Below are positions 12,345-24,925 of a DNA stretch of 64,000 bases, piece by piece. How positions within the stretch are numbered: position 1 is the stretch's first letter; each line of letters opens with the position of its first letter. Below the pieces are notes generated by a model that saw only the letters and a program-made list of their open reading frames with translations, searched no databases and was not told where the DNA came from. Origin of the DNA: Rotaria sordida (lineage: Eukaryota > Rotifera > Eurotatoria > Philodinida > Philodinidae); assembly GCA_905250125.1 (NCBI GenBank), contig CAJNOL010000404.1:62001-126000 (forward strand), in the 5' to 3' direction. Position numbers and translations under genes: made by a program.

Positions 12345-13143
12345 ATGTTAAATACAATCGTATGGTGTCGATTTTATTCGATATTAATTATGTTTATTAC
12401 GTACCGTGAAATCATTGCTGCGCTATCGACAAGTCCCAGTGAGAACATTGGTTCACATAAAATTGAAGGACAAATTCTTTTCCAACCTAATGATAAAGCT
12501 CTTGACGATATGCGTATACTGGTTAATGAAGGTGAATATATAGGTATCCCTCGAGTTGATGGAACTTTTGTCATATCTGGTAGGTTTTCTCATACGAGAA
12601 AATATAACTTCTTCGATTTACTCTTCTTGTTTGTTAGGTATACCGAGTGGTTCATATGTTGTTTCGATTAGTTCACCACGACACGTTTTCGAGCCAGTAC
12701 GTGTTGATATAAATACTAATGGAAAAATTCGTGCACGTAAAGTTAACTTTGTTCAACCAAATGAAGTTGTTGTAGTAAAATATCCGCTTCGTTTCAATGC
12801 ATATGTCAAGCCGAATTATTTTAAAACACGTGAAGTCTACCGTTGGACTGATATTATTTTCAACCCAACGTTTGCTCCAATAATCTTACTAACGGTTTTA
12901 TTTCTTTTTGTACCCAAATTTCTCCCACAAGAAACAGAGATGCGACAGATGTTTCCAGGAACAAATGATATTATGCAACCAAATATGAATATACCCGATA
13001 TTGCCGCTCTGTTTGCTCAATGGTTCGGTGGACCCAGACGAATACGACAAACAAGTCAACAGTCGATTTCCGACGATAAAACAGATTCTGATGACATACG
13101 ACGACAGAAAAAAAACAAAAAAGCATTAAAGGGAAAGAACTGA
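12345..13143 (+). CDS. EMC7: ER membrane protein complex subunit 7
   Basis: Exons 12345-12579 and 12638-13143 are joined in phase 1 across a 58-bp intron (GTAGGT...GTTAG), giving 246 aa (human 242). An N-terminal signal sequence (about residues 1-25) precedes a carbohydrate-binding-like beta-sandwich domain. The junction reads DGTFVIS-G-IPSGSYVV, matching the conserved EMC7 DGSFVV..IPSGSYVV region. Then come VRVDI..NGK.RAR and a C-terminal transmembrane segment (FNPTFAPIILLTVLFLFVPK). The tail is basic and hydrophilic, as expected for the cytosolic end. EMC7 is part of the ER insertase that places tail-anchored and polytopic proteins in the membrane. ATG 12345 is chosen because it begins the signal peptide. 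Confidence 0.93.
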
Positions 13144-14535
13144 ACTTTTTTGTAAACTTACATGTGTTTCTCTTTGCTATTCACTTCTTTTCGATACTCA
13201 TGTCGAACTAAAACTGTAAACAGCTTTCTTTGTTTTGTGGAATTCATATATAATTATTTTCGAAGAAAATAATAATTGTAAGTTTTAAGTCAAAGTTTTG
13301 AGGCTCCTAATCCCTCCCTCTCCATTACAGACCTTAGTAACTGGGATTAAATGTCATTGAAGACGCTTCTATAGCAATCGAGAACAACAAACATCAGAAT
13401 GATTTACAATAATTTCTTAGCAACGAAAAAGAAGGCGCTGAATGACATTAATATCAATACTGAGAAGGTTCTAATTAGAACATTTCAGAGACTTCCTAGA
13501 AATTAAAATGACTGGAATATGATTTTCAACACTCTAAATAACACAGTTTCTGAGTTTTATGCAGATAAACCATTGTATGATAGATATCAAGGATAATGTT
13601 TTGATTTCCCGCAACTATCATATGATATTGACACGAAAGTATGAACTCATTAAGTTCTAACTTTTGAAGATAATCAATATCAGTCTGTCTGAGTTCATTG
13701 AGATACATAATAGATAGTGAACATCTGTTGTAGAAATAATGAATGTGTACAACAGGCTTATTGTCCCACTAAATTAATGGCAAGGCTAATAATAATAAAT
13801 ATGAAACAAATAGCAACAAGGCAAATGAAAGACAAGAGCGCCAGTCAAAAAAAGTCAAGCAACAAAATTACAATCCTAAATAGAGAAATAATAAAGACAG
13901 AATATTTGCTGACAATTGATTATCGTTGAAAAGGAACTATCGTCTTTTAGACATTTTACATTTTGCATATTTTGTATTAGTATAATGAAATAAAAGAAGA
14001 CATGTAAATTCCATATTTCAGTCCCAAGGAAGCAGCGCTAACAAGACTTTTAAAAAACCTTTGTTCTCATACAATAAACGAAATACGATAGAGTGCATAT
14101 TGACTAAATAGTAGAGTTATTTCCATATCGATTTGTATCATAAAATTGATCATAGTTCTGAGTGGCTAATATAGAGTATTGTCAATTTTATTTTTATAAG
14201 TTCCTCAATGATTGTTCGTCTTCATGGTGATTGATCAATCACGAAATCTGTAACTGAGAAGTGTACTATTTAGCAGCCACAATGAGAACAAGACTATGAC
14301 GAGTGTTTGCTGTATAGATTGTTGAAAAAGGAAACATGAAGGTGGGTGTGGGTGTGAGTGTGGATGAATGTGAAGTGATGGTGTGGGTAATGGAAGTGAG
14401 CAATCCAAACGCAATAATCATACCAACAACTTTGCGTGAAGGTAGTGTGGAAGCCGTGTTGAAAAAGAAGAAAAAGGAAATCAATGACTAGTGGAGCGAA
14501 CAATCTGTACTAATTGCTCTCATTGCTTCTTCCCT
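13144..14535. other. Noncoding region between EMC7 and the P-loop exon
   Basis: AT-rich and without a supportable gene. A G/T tract at 14339-14400 (GGTGGGTGTGGGTGTGAGTG and following) is a degenerate TGTGGG-like repeat; the overlapping 69- and 72-aa minus-strand frames (His/Thr-rich) are its translations. The 70-aa frame at 13717-13929 shows no domain. Confidence 0.5.
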
Positions 14536-14547
14536 CCTCCTCCCCAG

Positions 14548-14696
14548 ATAGTGGTAAATCAACATTTATTTCTCGTGTACTCGATAAACTACCTAACGAT
14601 CCCATTGAACCAGCTGTTGGTAATAGGATTAAAGAATGTACAAAAATCAGTAAAGAATATTTTCAACAAGACATCAATCTCGTCTACGTCAATTAA
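14548..14696 (+). pseudogene. Orphan exon or relic with a P-loop (DSGKST)
   Basis: After a strong pyrimidine tract and acceptor (CCCTCCTCCTCCCCAG, ending at about 14547) an open stretch reads (D)SGKSTFISRVLDKLP, then NDPIEPAVGNRIKECTKISK and EYFQQDINLVYVN, followed by a stop at 14694-14696. SGKST is a Walker A/P-loop, and DSGKST behind a splice site resembles the GHVDSGKST element of translational GTPases. I found no upstream exon carrying the rest of the domain and no clear donor downstream. It could be a real exon of a gene I cannot trace or a captured fragment. Family assignment is a guess. Confidence 0.35.
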
Positions 14697-16366
14697 CTCA
14701 GAGTTGGTAGCACAAAATGTGTGGATGTAGATAGGAGGGTTGAGAATGCGTTGTATATACCTTCTCATCGAATTGCGTGAAAGCTTTGATATTTTTGACT
14801 AAGAATTTTTCAGACGTAGAACTGTGGAGTAATGATATTAAATCACAGTTAGAAATTTTGCTAAGTTGGAAAAGAGTCGTGATTTTGTGAGTTTCCTTTA
14901 GCATACTGGATATGCGAAATCTATTTTAGAAGTTTGGTTAAAAGTTACATGAATAAAAGAACAGTCATCGATAATTGATAAAGTCTATCAGCGTGATTTT
15001 CATCAACAGAGACTGTTTTGGTTGGAAATTTCTAACTTGTATAAACAGTACACGTGTCAAACTACCGTCACAGTCTGGTGAACATGTTCATTATAATGAT
15101 TTGATTGCATCTCACCTTTTCGTCTAAATGACAGCAGTTAGTGTAGCTGCACAATTAGTAGTTTGAATTAATAGGAAAAATTGCATCATTGAAAATTTCC
15201 AACTTGCACGAACTGTACACATGTCTCATTTAAACAAGAACAAATAAGTCTACTAAAATCGGTCAATCATTTTTCATTTGAGCTCTTTTTATGATTTTTC
15301 TGCTCTAAATACGAAAAGAGCCGGGTCAATATCAAACATGCAGTCAAGTTTTCTTTAAAGAACACCATCGTCATCAATCGATCATTTCGGAAAGAAATGA
15401 AATTAATTGACAATAATATGTACATGTGGTGATATGTATTATTTGTTTAAGAAATTCGAATAACTTTTCTAAGTAGTATGATGAATAAAAATTTAACTAA
15501 CTTTTCTTACTTTTTAAAAAAACAGAGTCAACGATGTGGAATGAGTCTTCGATTATTTAAACTTTAGTCGAAAGTAAAAATGAGGCAAGGACTTCTGAAT
15601 ATTTTCTCGTTTAGAAAATTTAAAAAAATCAAACCGTTATTTTCCAATAAAGCGTTTATTATTAAAAAAAAGAAAGGATGAAAGATAAGCTAAAAACCTT
15701 TGAAATATTAGTTTATCAATCTTAAATAATGTTCTTATTGGAAAATCACAACTTTTATTTTTGCTACAATTAAAAATAAATCATTGAAGAAATTAGATAA
15801 TGAAATGAAATAATTATTATAACAGTTATACAGCATTCTTATTTGACTTTGAATGATATTGCTAGTTTGCTTTTCTGTTTTGATGCATTAAAAGATCATT
15901 TAAATACAGTATTCGTGTGCATAGACGCGTGGATGTTTTCTCTTCAATCATATATCTGCATCCGTATACATACTCATTAGGTGATATTGATCGTGTAATA
16001 ATTATATTTTTATTCAATACTTTTCAAAACAGTCTTACTTTGATAATTTTACTCTTTATTCTTATAAAGTTTTTTTTGACATTTCTACTGTTCACATTTC
16101 TACATTCGCTCAAAGTTGAGTTTTTGCTAAGTCTTCTCTTCGATAACATCCAGATGCAGATCTACATCCTAGAAGGAATTTGTTTGTGTGTCAATGTAAT
16201 TCCATGTTGTTTTGTTAGAAATCATTCTTTCTTGCACGATATCAAATGTTCATCGAAATCGTGACACTGAAAAAATGCTATTTTAAAACAAGCGAAATAC
16301 TTTGTCTTGTGTTTTATTCATTCGAAAGTGGCTCGTGCGAACTAATGAATAGAACATATTTATTAA
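14697..16366. other. Noncoding region downstream of Hook
   Basis: AT-rich, with no supportable gene. The 115-aa frame at 15917-16264 is a hydrophobic, T-rich translation without a recognisable domain. Confidence 0.5.
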
Positions 16367-19349
16367 TCAGTCATTTCCTTCGATCATCACGGGCAATTTG
16401 TATTTTCTCATATTTTTTTTCTAAATAAGAAGCCAAAGAAAAAAAAGAAAAGAATAATTGCTTGAAAGAAAATCTAAAGTATAAACTCACTTCAAGTTCG
16501 CATAAACGTCGGTTTTTTTCATCAAGTTGTTGTTGTAATGATTGTACCTTGCGATTGATAAAAGAATGACTACTATGTGGATCCATTTGACGTATGATCA
16601 TCTTAGCCTTTTCTAAATATTGAAGATAATATTTTTCTAAAGCATCGATTTCTTCAGCTTTCTTCATTAGCAATGCATCCTTTTCTGTCAGTTGTTGTTC
16701 TATAAAAATCAAGAAAATAAATTGATAGAAGAAATTAATAGTCTCCTCAATAGCGAACCGATCATTTCTAATTTTTGTTTTAATTCATTTATTTGACTTT
16801 GCATTCGAATAGATTCCTGTTCATACTGAGACATAGCATAATTGAGCGATTTTTTCAAATCGGCCACTTCAGTACTGTTATCCACAAGTGTCGTTGTATC
16901 TTTGAGTGTTGCATTCAATTCGAGAATTTTTTGATTTGCCATCCTGAAGGTCAACGAAAAGAAAAACATGTATAATCGTACTAAGATGAAACAATTTGTC
17001 TACCATAAATCATTGGTTAATTGATTATTTTGATCTTTGAGTTGTTGATAATCGGCTTCAAGTAGTAAGATCTGTTCGCTATGATTTTCTTCCTGTAGTG
17101 AATGAATAAGATGTTTCCTAAAACAATCAAGTTTTCTTTTGGTTCGTTCGAGTATAACAAATTCATACGGTTTTCTCTGAATTAACCTGACATCGGCAGG
17201 TGAATTCAAATTTTTGAGATCTTCAAGTGATACAGTAAATTGATCTTGTGAATTTGTTTGAACAACATCTAAATGAATCGATCGATCATCTATACAATCG
17301 TTACTACATTTAATATTACCATCATCAAAACTAATAATACGTAAGTTTTTATTTGCTTTTCGCAACAATTTAATTTCATTCATTAGACTCTAAACAAAAT
17401 TATTTTAGTAATTCATTCTCATATTTTCTTTTATTCATGCATCTAAAAACCTCTTTCTCTGCAGTAACTAGATCGAGAAGTTCTGCTGCATGTCTTCGTT
17501 CGAGTACGATATTATCAACCGTAATTTGTATTTCACTAATTTTCTGATTCAATGTCTGATTGATTTTTTTATGAAATTCAATTTGAGTTTGTAATAATTT
17601 TGTCTGTTTATATTCATGTTCGAGATTTGATTTTTCATCCATTAGACGGAAATTGGTTTCTTCAAGATATTTCGCTTGTTTTTGTAAATCAATCATATCC
17701 TCTAATCTTGTCTTGTATGCATCAATAGTCGATTCTAGTTGAGTCTATAATGATTAATGCACTAACTACTGTACCATTCGAGTGTTAGAATCACATACCA
17801 TTTTCTCACATTTGCTCTTCAGAATATCATTTTCGTTTTTGATATTGCGCGCATAAGTCACCAGAACAGTGAGATCGTCATTCTAGAAGTGACAATCCGC
17901 TATATAGTGTTTCGAATCGAATTATTCGTTATGAATCTACTTTTTTGAAAAGTTCTTTATTTTCATCATGTAAAATGTCTAATTTCGCTCGATAGTCTTG
18001 TAGAGCTATGAGAGAAAGAAACAATAAAAAGAAAAAAAAAACTACCTTGAAACGATCGAATGTACTTATTTCGAGTTCAGATATTTCATCTTGTTGTGAT
18101 TGAATACGTTGTTGTTGTAAATTATTGAAACAAATATATGATGCCTCTCTGAAATACAAGAAAAAACTATTGACATTGACGTCCGATCATTTTTTTTTAG
18201 CATCATCGTACTCAGCATTTTTGGCTCTTTCATATTGTTGAATACGTTCATTTAGACATGCTACTTCTTGTATTAAATCCAAATTATCATTTTGAAGTAC
18301 AGCAATCTGAATATGACATAGTAATAATCGATACATGGTCAGATATCAAACCTGTCGATCCAGTTCATGACAATGATTTTCGATTTCATCTTTGACTTTG
18401 ATTGTATGATTGAGTTCTTCCAAAACGTGTTTCAACTAAAAATTATATACAAGAATAATGCTTGAGTTCGTTACATTCGATCATCTACTTGATCTTCAAT
18501 TTCCGGATGTCTCTCCTTGATCATTTGATACTCTTGATTCATTAGCTATTGCATAGAAAGAATATCAAAGCATATGTTCAAGATCAACAATGGCACGTAC
18601 AAACCTCTTGAATAGCATTCATGAGTATATGTTGGACAGATTCTTCCATGGATCTAATATGTTCTATATAACATCGTTTTCGTTCACAATTGACAGCACA
18701 ACCCAGAACAAGTTGTAATAGTCGACTGAGTTCTACTTCATTTGCACTTTCAGCTATAGAGAAAAAAAATCAAGGATTTTTGAATCCTTATCGATTTCTT
18801 TGAGAATATTACCGATCATATACACATCGGGCATTTGAAAGTTTACTATTGGCTGACCGAGTATCTAAAAGAACAGATATTATTCTGCACAGATTTGTGA
18901 GAATAAGTTGAAATTCACCTTGAAATAGTAGATGGTGATATATTTCAATATTTCCTTCAAATTGTTTGCCTAAATCAGTTTACTTATTGGTTTTGATTAT
19001 TTCATTAGAACGGAATCTACCTTAATTCGATAATTATCTTTTTCATTAATAGTGATCTTTTGTAGCCATGTATCATTGAAATGATTGGCATCTCTACCAA
19101 ATCAATAATTAATAGAAATAAAAATGAATTGAATTGATCGATTACTGACATATTTTTGAGTGACATTGCAATAATAACACCATCAGATAGATCATCGGCT
19201 CCATTGATCGGTCGATTCAAATCGAATGTTTTCATCTGTAATGAATAACAGTAAAAATTCATATGAAAGTATATTAATTTCATTCTATTGAATAGTATAA
19301 ATTCACATACCCATTGGATTAGACTATCGCATAGAACGCGTCGATTCAT
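16367..19349 (-). CDS. HOOK: Hook-family dynein cargo adaptor, 17 exons
   Basis: Exons in coding order: 19311-19349, 19150-19235, 19021-19093, 18919-18969, 18813-18864, 18605-18753, 18489-18545, 18352-18435, 18212-18306, 18066-18148, 17941-18005, 17799-17882, 17451-17744, 17004-17389, 16759-16943, 16491-16699, 16367-16420. All junctions keep phase, giving about 681 aa (human Hook1 728). Residues 1-165 form the calponin-like Hook domain (RVLCDSLIQW, ELSRLLQLVLGCAVNCE, EESVQHILMNAIQEL). A long coiled coil follows, ending in the conserved YLQYLEKAKMIIRQMDP. Hook proteins link dynein-dynactin to endosomal cargo. Exon 10 needs the weak donor AATAA/GTACAT; the stronger donor 20 bases on breaks the frame. 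The last exon's frame is uncertain. AATAAA follows the stop (minus strand, 16364-16359). Confidence 0.9.
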
Positions 19350-20910
19350 CTTCTTGAAAATGATCAGAAAAAAAATTGATCTGAAGATAATTTTAAAAAA
19401 TTTCATTCGTCTTGTCTAAGAATAGACACATATGTATTTTGTTGGAGAAAAAAAGAACGAAAACATGTATAGTAAGTTAACTAAGTACGACGAGAAATTT
19501 GATTATGTTTGTAGGATCATTTGGTATTCATTTTATGTTGGTTCTCGTTCAACAATACTAAAACATGCAAAAGACAATGATGCATTCTGATTTGAAAGGA
19601 GATATATAGAAAAAAATAATAAGCAAATTTACTATTGATGATGTGACTAACAGAGAAAGTTAATGATCTCATATTTTGAAGTTGAATGAAATTAACGATT
19701 GACTTCAATTCAGAGTACGAATTTGAGTCAAATATAGGCTTAGATTGATCATAGATTGTTTGAGTATTGCAATACTTTAAAAAAAAAAGATGGAGAAAAT
19801 CAAAGAGAAGAGTGCGAAGATGCACTTTCATAATTGCTTAATGAATCAACGATCAAATGATTTCGTCTCGTATAGAAATTCTGTTAGAATGTACCGATCA
19901 GACGTTAAAAATTTCTTTATTAACAACAATTTTCATTAATATCGTTGTTCGTATTCCCGCACTGAAGCGCATCGACAACATTACGATACTACTGTTAACT
20001 CGAATTGAATCAGAATCATTTCATTTTGAATATAGGATTATTTTACGATTTAAGAAAGTTGAAAAAATGTCAAATATTAATTGTCAACAAAAAAAGCATC
20101 ATCCACCGAATGCTTGTTCAATTTTTTTCTGAGTAAATAAAAGTTTTGACTCAAATATACATTGCACTAATACATTGTCCTTTCTTTGAAAAAGTAACAA
20201 GAGAAAATATGCGTAGCAGAAAAAAACGCGTTTATTTACTATGTTTCAATACTTTGTAAAATAAAAAGAGTACGAGTGTTACCTTTACCAAAGCATAACA
20301 AATGGATCTATTGTGTTCAACCATAGTGATTTTATGTTACATAACATTCATGAAATATATCAAATGAATAATAATTGTTTTCATACAATCAATTGAGTGA
20401 CACACTTTTTTCGGTAGAAAAACTGTAGAACCAAGAAAATAAGTTATATCCAGTCAAAAAGAGAAAGAAAGATATGTGTATGTTGTAATTCGTCTAAGTC
20501 ATGTCATACTTGCACTACGAATTCTATTATATGCATCCCGAAGATGCAGCCAAAATACTTTGTTTCTATCTTATCTAGCAGCATGTGGCAAAAAAACAAA
20601 TATAAAAAGATTTCATAACAACAAGATAAAAGTATATGTTGTTACTGATTTCATACGACTATTTCATATAATATAGTTGATACTTTGAAAATGTCAAGAA
20701 ACAATCTGCTATGTGTATACCTGTACTATAAAACCGATCGATCAACAGTCACAAAGCTAAGAAATAACGAAGCAAGTAAACTTATGAATGGCGATTCATG
20801 ATTGCAATTAATTGTTGTTATGGCTGAAGACGATAACAAAAGTTTGATATATCGAACAAGAATGTGCAACAAAAATTTGCATGGCCCTGTGTCATCCACC
20901 GAGAGAGCTG
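19350..20910. other. Noncoding region upstream of Hook
   Basis: AT-rich and expected to contain the Hook promoter. Frames at 19517-19831 (-), 19857-20132 (+) and 20476-20676 (+) show no domain or splice context and are not annotated. I recognise no regulatory element. Confidence 0.5.
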
Positions 20911-21187
20911 CGCGAATACAAGTACAAATTGTACTCTGGAAAGAATATGACCCCCTCCCCCCAAACTTAGAATTTGAGGATTTGTAACGTCAGGTACTCT
21001 CATACACTCTCATGTATTCTAATGCACTGCAATACATTCTTCAGTGCTGGGGAAAGCTTTAATTTTCAGAACTCGTACTATCATGTACTCTCATGTGTTG
21101 TCATGTACCAACATCCACACCCAGTACATGACAGTACATGGGAAGTGGTAATCTTTCCTGAGTACAAATTGTATTTGTATTCGTGCA
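20911..21187 (+). mobile_element. Interspersed repeat R, full-length copy with inverted ends
   Basis: It starts GCGCGAATACAAGTACAAAT and ends with the complement, GAGTACAAATTGTATTTGTA then TTCGTGC, so it has terminal inverted repeats of about 25 bp. The interior is full of CATGTACTCTCATGT-type words. The copy at 7262-7487 is in the opposite orientation. MITE-like and noncoding; the overlapping 124-aa frame is not a gene. No target duplication is evident. Confidence 0.65.
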
Positions 21188-21645
21188 TCTCTACCACCGT
21201 CTTTCCATCCACACTTCCATTCATATCGACGCTCACATTCACATCAGCAGAATTGTATTTTTCTAAGCAGCAAAGCTTTCTTTTTTTCTTTCTTCCTCTT
21301 GAAATGAAGGAAAAAAAACGTGACTATCGCATTTATGGATTTAATTAGTCAACCACCACTATAAGAAAAAACCCTATAAAAATTCATTGACTTGCGCAAT
21401 AAATGCAACATCAAAGGTAATATATCGTTTCAGAGCGTCATTATTTCAAAGAATTCGAAAGATGAATCAATGTGCAAGGTATAATTCACTTCTTCTGTTC
21501 TTTTACCCAATAGATAAAACTTCAAGGAGTTGATGAAATTTCCATAAAAATATTTGGCAGTTTCCTAAAGACAGACTTACCGTATAAATTCAAAGAGCAG
21601 TAATGGTTGCAAACTTACAAAATATCAAAAATCGATATAGAGAGA

Positions 21646-22158
21646 ATGATGTCTATCCTTCAATGCTTCGGATGTCGAGCGCAACCCAAAACGACTCGGT
21701 GTCCATCTTTAATGCCTTTGACACGACAACTAAATATGCTTAATCTTTCGAATAACGATCCAGCCAACGCCTCAGTCTATGCAATTAATGCCAAATCATA
21801 CAAAACAAAATTTCAGCCTGATGGCAAACCAAAAGTACTCGATTCTCGATACGATACACAAGTCGATGATGTAGCCAGGCCATTGAAGAAAGATTTTCGA
21901 ACGAAGCCAATACATGACGGTTACTTTTCAACCCAAGTGAAACCCGAAAAGACACAAAACATGGAACAAACAAATCTTAACTTGACTGAATTAAGGACAA
22001 CACTACATAGGCTAAAAAATCGATTGGCTCGACATGAAGGATATCTAAGAAATACTTCTGTGAATACTTCACAACACAATAAACTCCTGACACATCGAAG
22101 ATTTTTGATACGACAACTTCGAGATGTTAGGAGAAAACTGACAAATACAATAAATTAA
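21646..22158 (+). CDS. Hypothetical basic protein, 170 aa
   Basis: Open frame from ATG 21646 (a second ATG at 21649) to the stop at 22158. Its codon use is more balanced than the AT-driven frames around it, and the protein has a normal composition. It begins MMSILQCFGCRAQPKTTRC (four cysteines in the first 20 residues), has a polar middle rich in Lys, Asp and Gln, and ends in a helical basic segment (LTELRTTLHRLKNRLARH, then LLTHRRFLIRQLRDVRRKL) that may form a short coiled coil. No signal peptide or membrane segment. I do not recognise the family. It could be a lineage-specific gene or the last exon of a longer one. Confidence 0.5.
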   Translation: MMSILQCFGCRAQPKTTRCPSLMPLTRQLNMLNLSNNDPANASVYAINAKSYKTKFQPDGKPKVLDSRYDTQVDDVARPLKKDFRTKPIHDGYFSTQVKPEKTQNMEQTNLNLTELRTTLHRLKNRLARHEGYLRNTSVNTSQHNKLLTHRRFLIRQLRDVRRKLTNTIN

Positions 22159-24925
22159 TTATGCAAACGTGATCAGAATCAAGTGCATAAACGAATTTCT
22201 AATGATGGAATGCAGCCAAATTAGAAATGTTTTATTAAGTTCATTTTAGACTAGAAATTATTACAACGTCTTCTTTCTATGAAAGCTCGTCGCTTCTCCT
22301 TAAACTCGAAATTTCCACACTGTCAATGATGAAAGCATCAATCGTTTTTCTCAACTGTCTTGTTAACAGGAAGCATTATGGTTACCAAATGAATCTATCC
22401 AAACAAATTGAATCATCGATTTCAAGCGTGGCCATATTGATTCAGTGATTCACATCCGAAATAATCACACATTCATTTGTCATATAAAACTACAACACTG
22501 ATTATGATTTCGTACCACTAGGCAATAATCACATGCATAATGATATAGAAGTCTGGCGACAGACATAGATTGTTTATTAGAGTCGGATTTAACCAGTTTC
22601 ATCAATTCTCTTCCTCCTTCTAAACTCTGATTATAAAAAAATAACTTTTTAAAAATAGCCCGCTTGTTCAAATGTATCGCTTCCTTTGTAAAAAATAACA
22701 ATTCATCAAATAAATATATATATGAAAAATAGAAATGAATATAAAAAATATAAATCACACATTTCATAAACAATAAACAAAAATATACTACACGGCATAA
22801 TTGTTTTTTTAAATACATAATATTTTAATCAGCAGAAAATAGTAAAAAGAAAAAATGAAGTTCAATACAAATAACATTCAAAAATCTAGCAGCATTCATA
22901 TTACTGCTCGATAAAGTAATTAATTGCCCATGCAACAGTATAAACTTCAATTATTTCAATACGATATTCATGTTCAAGTGATTTATTCAGTTTATTTCCT
23001 ATTTAAAAATGCTTTTCAAAATCTCGCTGAAAGTTATGTGAAAAAAAGAAAAATACTTTTAGTAAATGTCTAGACATTCAGAAATGTTTGTTCCTTCTTC
23101 CCATACTTCTGTCTAAACTCATCCAGTTTTGACGCAACATACACCCCTTATTTATTATCTGCATGGCCTTTATTGATTGTCCCTTTTTGATGGTCTCATG
23201 CTTCCTAGTTTGTATTTTCTTATCTGAATAATATTCGACATATTCCTCAATGAGAGATCACAGACTCATAAGATTGCGGGGAAAATCATTGAAAATTCAA
23301 AAACTAAATTTTTTTGCAATTTCGTCGAGTTGTGACATGGTTTTGTTTTTGCTTAAACAGATCAAAAGGAATCGTTTTTTGTTATATTGTCACTGTATTA
23401 AGCGTGAAAAACTAGGTAGAAAAACGTATTTCGATTGCTTTTTTTTCATCATGAAGAACAAAACATCGAGAAGTATGGCTCAGAAAAATGTAAGAAACGT
23501 TGACAAATGAGGTTTTGTAGAGTAAAGTTCACTCTACAAAATCTGATATGTCACTTTTTTCGGGTCCACTTATGAAGGTTAATTCGTAGTCGAAAAAAAT
23601 GGCAACTATCATAATAGACCAAACGTGATTACTCTTGAGTCACTCTAATTGCAAATATGGGGAAAAAAAATGAAAGTCGTGAGAAGAATACGATTTTCTG
23701 TTAGAAATTTGTTTCAAATTCAAACTACATAAAGCAGAAAACAAATCTACATAGTACGAACTTAGTGATTTGTAGAAGCCGATTTCTGCACCTTCAGAAA
23801 TTACTTCTCATGTTGTGCACGAGCAATCCCTAGAAATGAATCGAAGAAGGGTGAAACATTTGGAAAAAACGATTGTCAACTGTCTGAACGATACGAATCG
23901 GGAAAAGACACTGAAAAAGTGAAATTAGTCTGCAAGTTCTCTAACATGCCTATGAGATGACGTAGATGTTAGACAAAACTCAACTTTGTTGACTACTATA
24001 GTATATATGCATAAAGTGTCTCTAAGTCTAGCTAGTTATCAGCGAGTTAAATCAAACAAGTGAAGGATGATTTAGATATAAGCTAAAGTCTTATTAAAAC
24101 GCTATCAGATTTATAACCATAATAGCATTTTAACTTGTCTATTGATTCTGGAATTCAGTATCCGAATCATTCAATAAAAATAATGACTAAAAATAGGCAC
24201 CAATGAGTCACTTTATAAATGGTCAAAACATTTCTTGCTGTGAAACCTAGAAAGGCTTTCTATACGAAATCTCAAAGATATAGTTAAGATCAACGAAGCT
24301 TTATAAGTTTCGTGATGTACCTGTTTTTTTTCTTCAGTGTAAGTTGAGTCTTAATTATTGATCGTCTCGATCGGCAAACGTCCGATAAAGATCCTATCAG
24401 GAATCGTCCTCTATCCATGCAGGTAGATGCATTCGATTAGATCTTTTTGTCGAACTCTAACCCTCAAACAATTGGAGGAACACACCGTTCATGAATTTCT
24501 CTATTTCCATAAGAATATGGCGTCGTTTAACCAACATAGCTGCAAATAACTGACAAAGAATCAACTCGACAAACTTCTAGAGTAGAATTTTCTTTTGTTC
24601 AAAAATAGTATCAACAAAAAACAAACACGCTTTTACAATAAGGAATCTTTGATAGAATCAGAACTCATTTCTAGAAACCTTATTATCCTGTCAAGGTAAA
24701 ATAAGAACTGTTGTTTAAAATTAATTCGATACAAGAAAATTTTCAATCATTTTAGTTTACAGAATAAATTGTTGCCTGCTCTTCCACAGTTCTACCTGTT
24801 TGAAAACATGTGTGTATTAGTAGATATTCAACATAGATCTATTCTATTTCACACACAATGTTAATCATCCAGTTTATTCATGTAAAACATTTTACAAGTG
24901 AAAATAAATTAGAGAGGTTGTCTTC
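22159..24925. other. Noncoding region downstream of the nitrilase
   Basis: No supportable gene. One exon-like stretch on the minus strand (about 22621-22519, after acceptor TTATAATCAG, beginning SLEGGRELMKLVKSDS) has reasonable composition but no domain and no partner exon. Other frames (23250-23510, 24858-25049) look random or overlap the nitrilase. Confidence 0.45.

Noticed and set aside
17400..17450. Apparent end of a Hook ORF (MNKRKYENELLK)
   Set aside because: This is intron sequence: the donor at 17450 and acceptor at 17390 join the flanking coiled-coil exons in frame.
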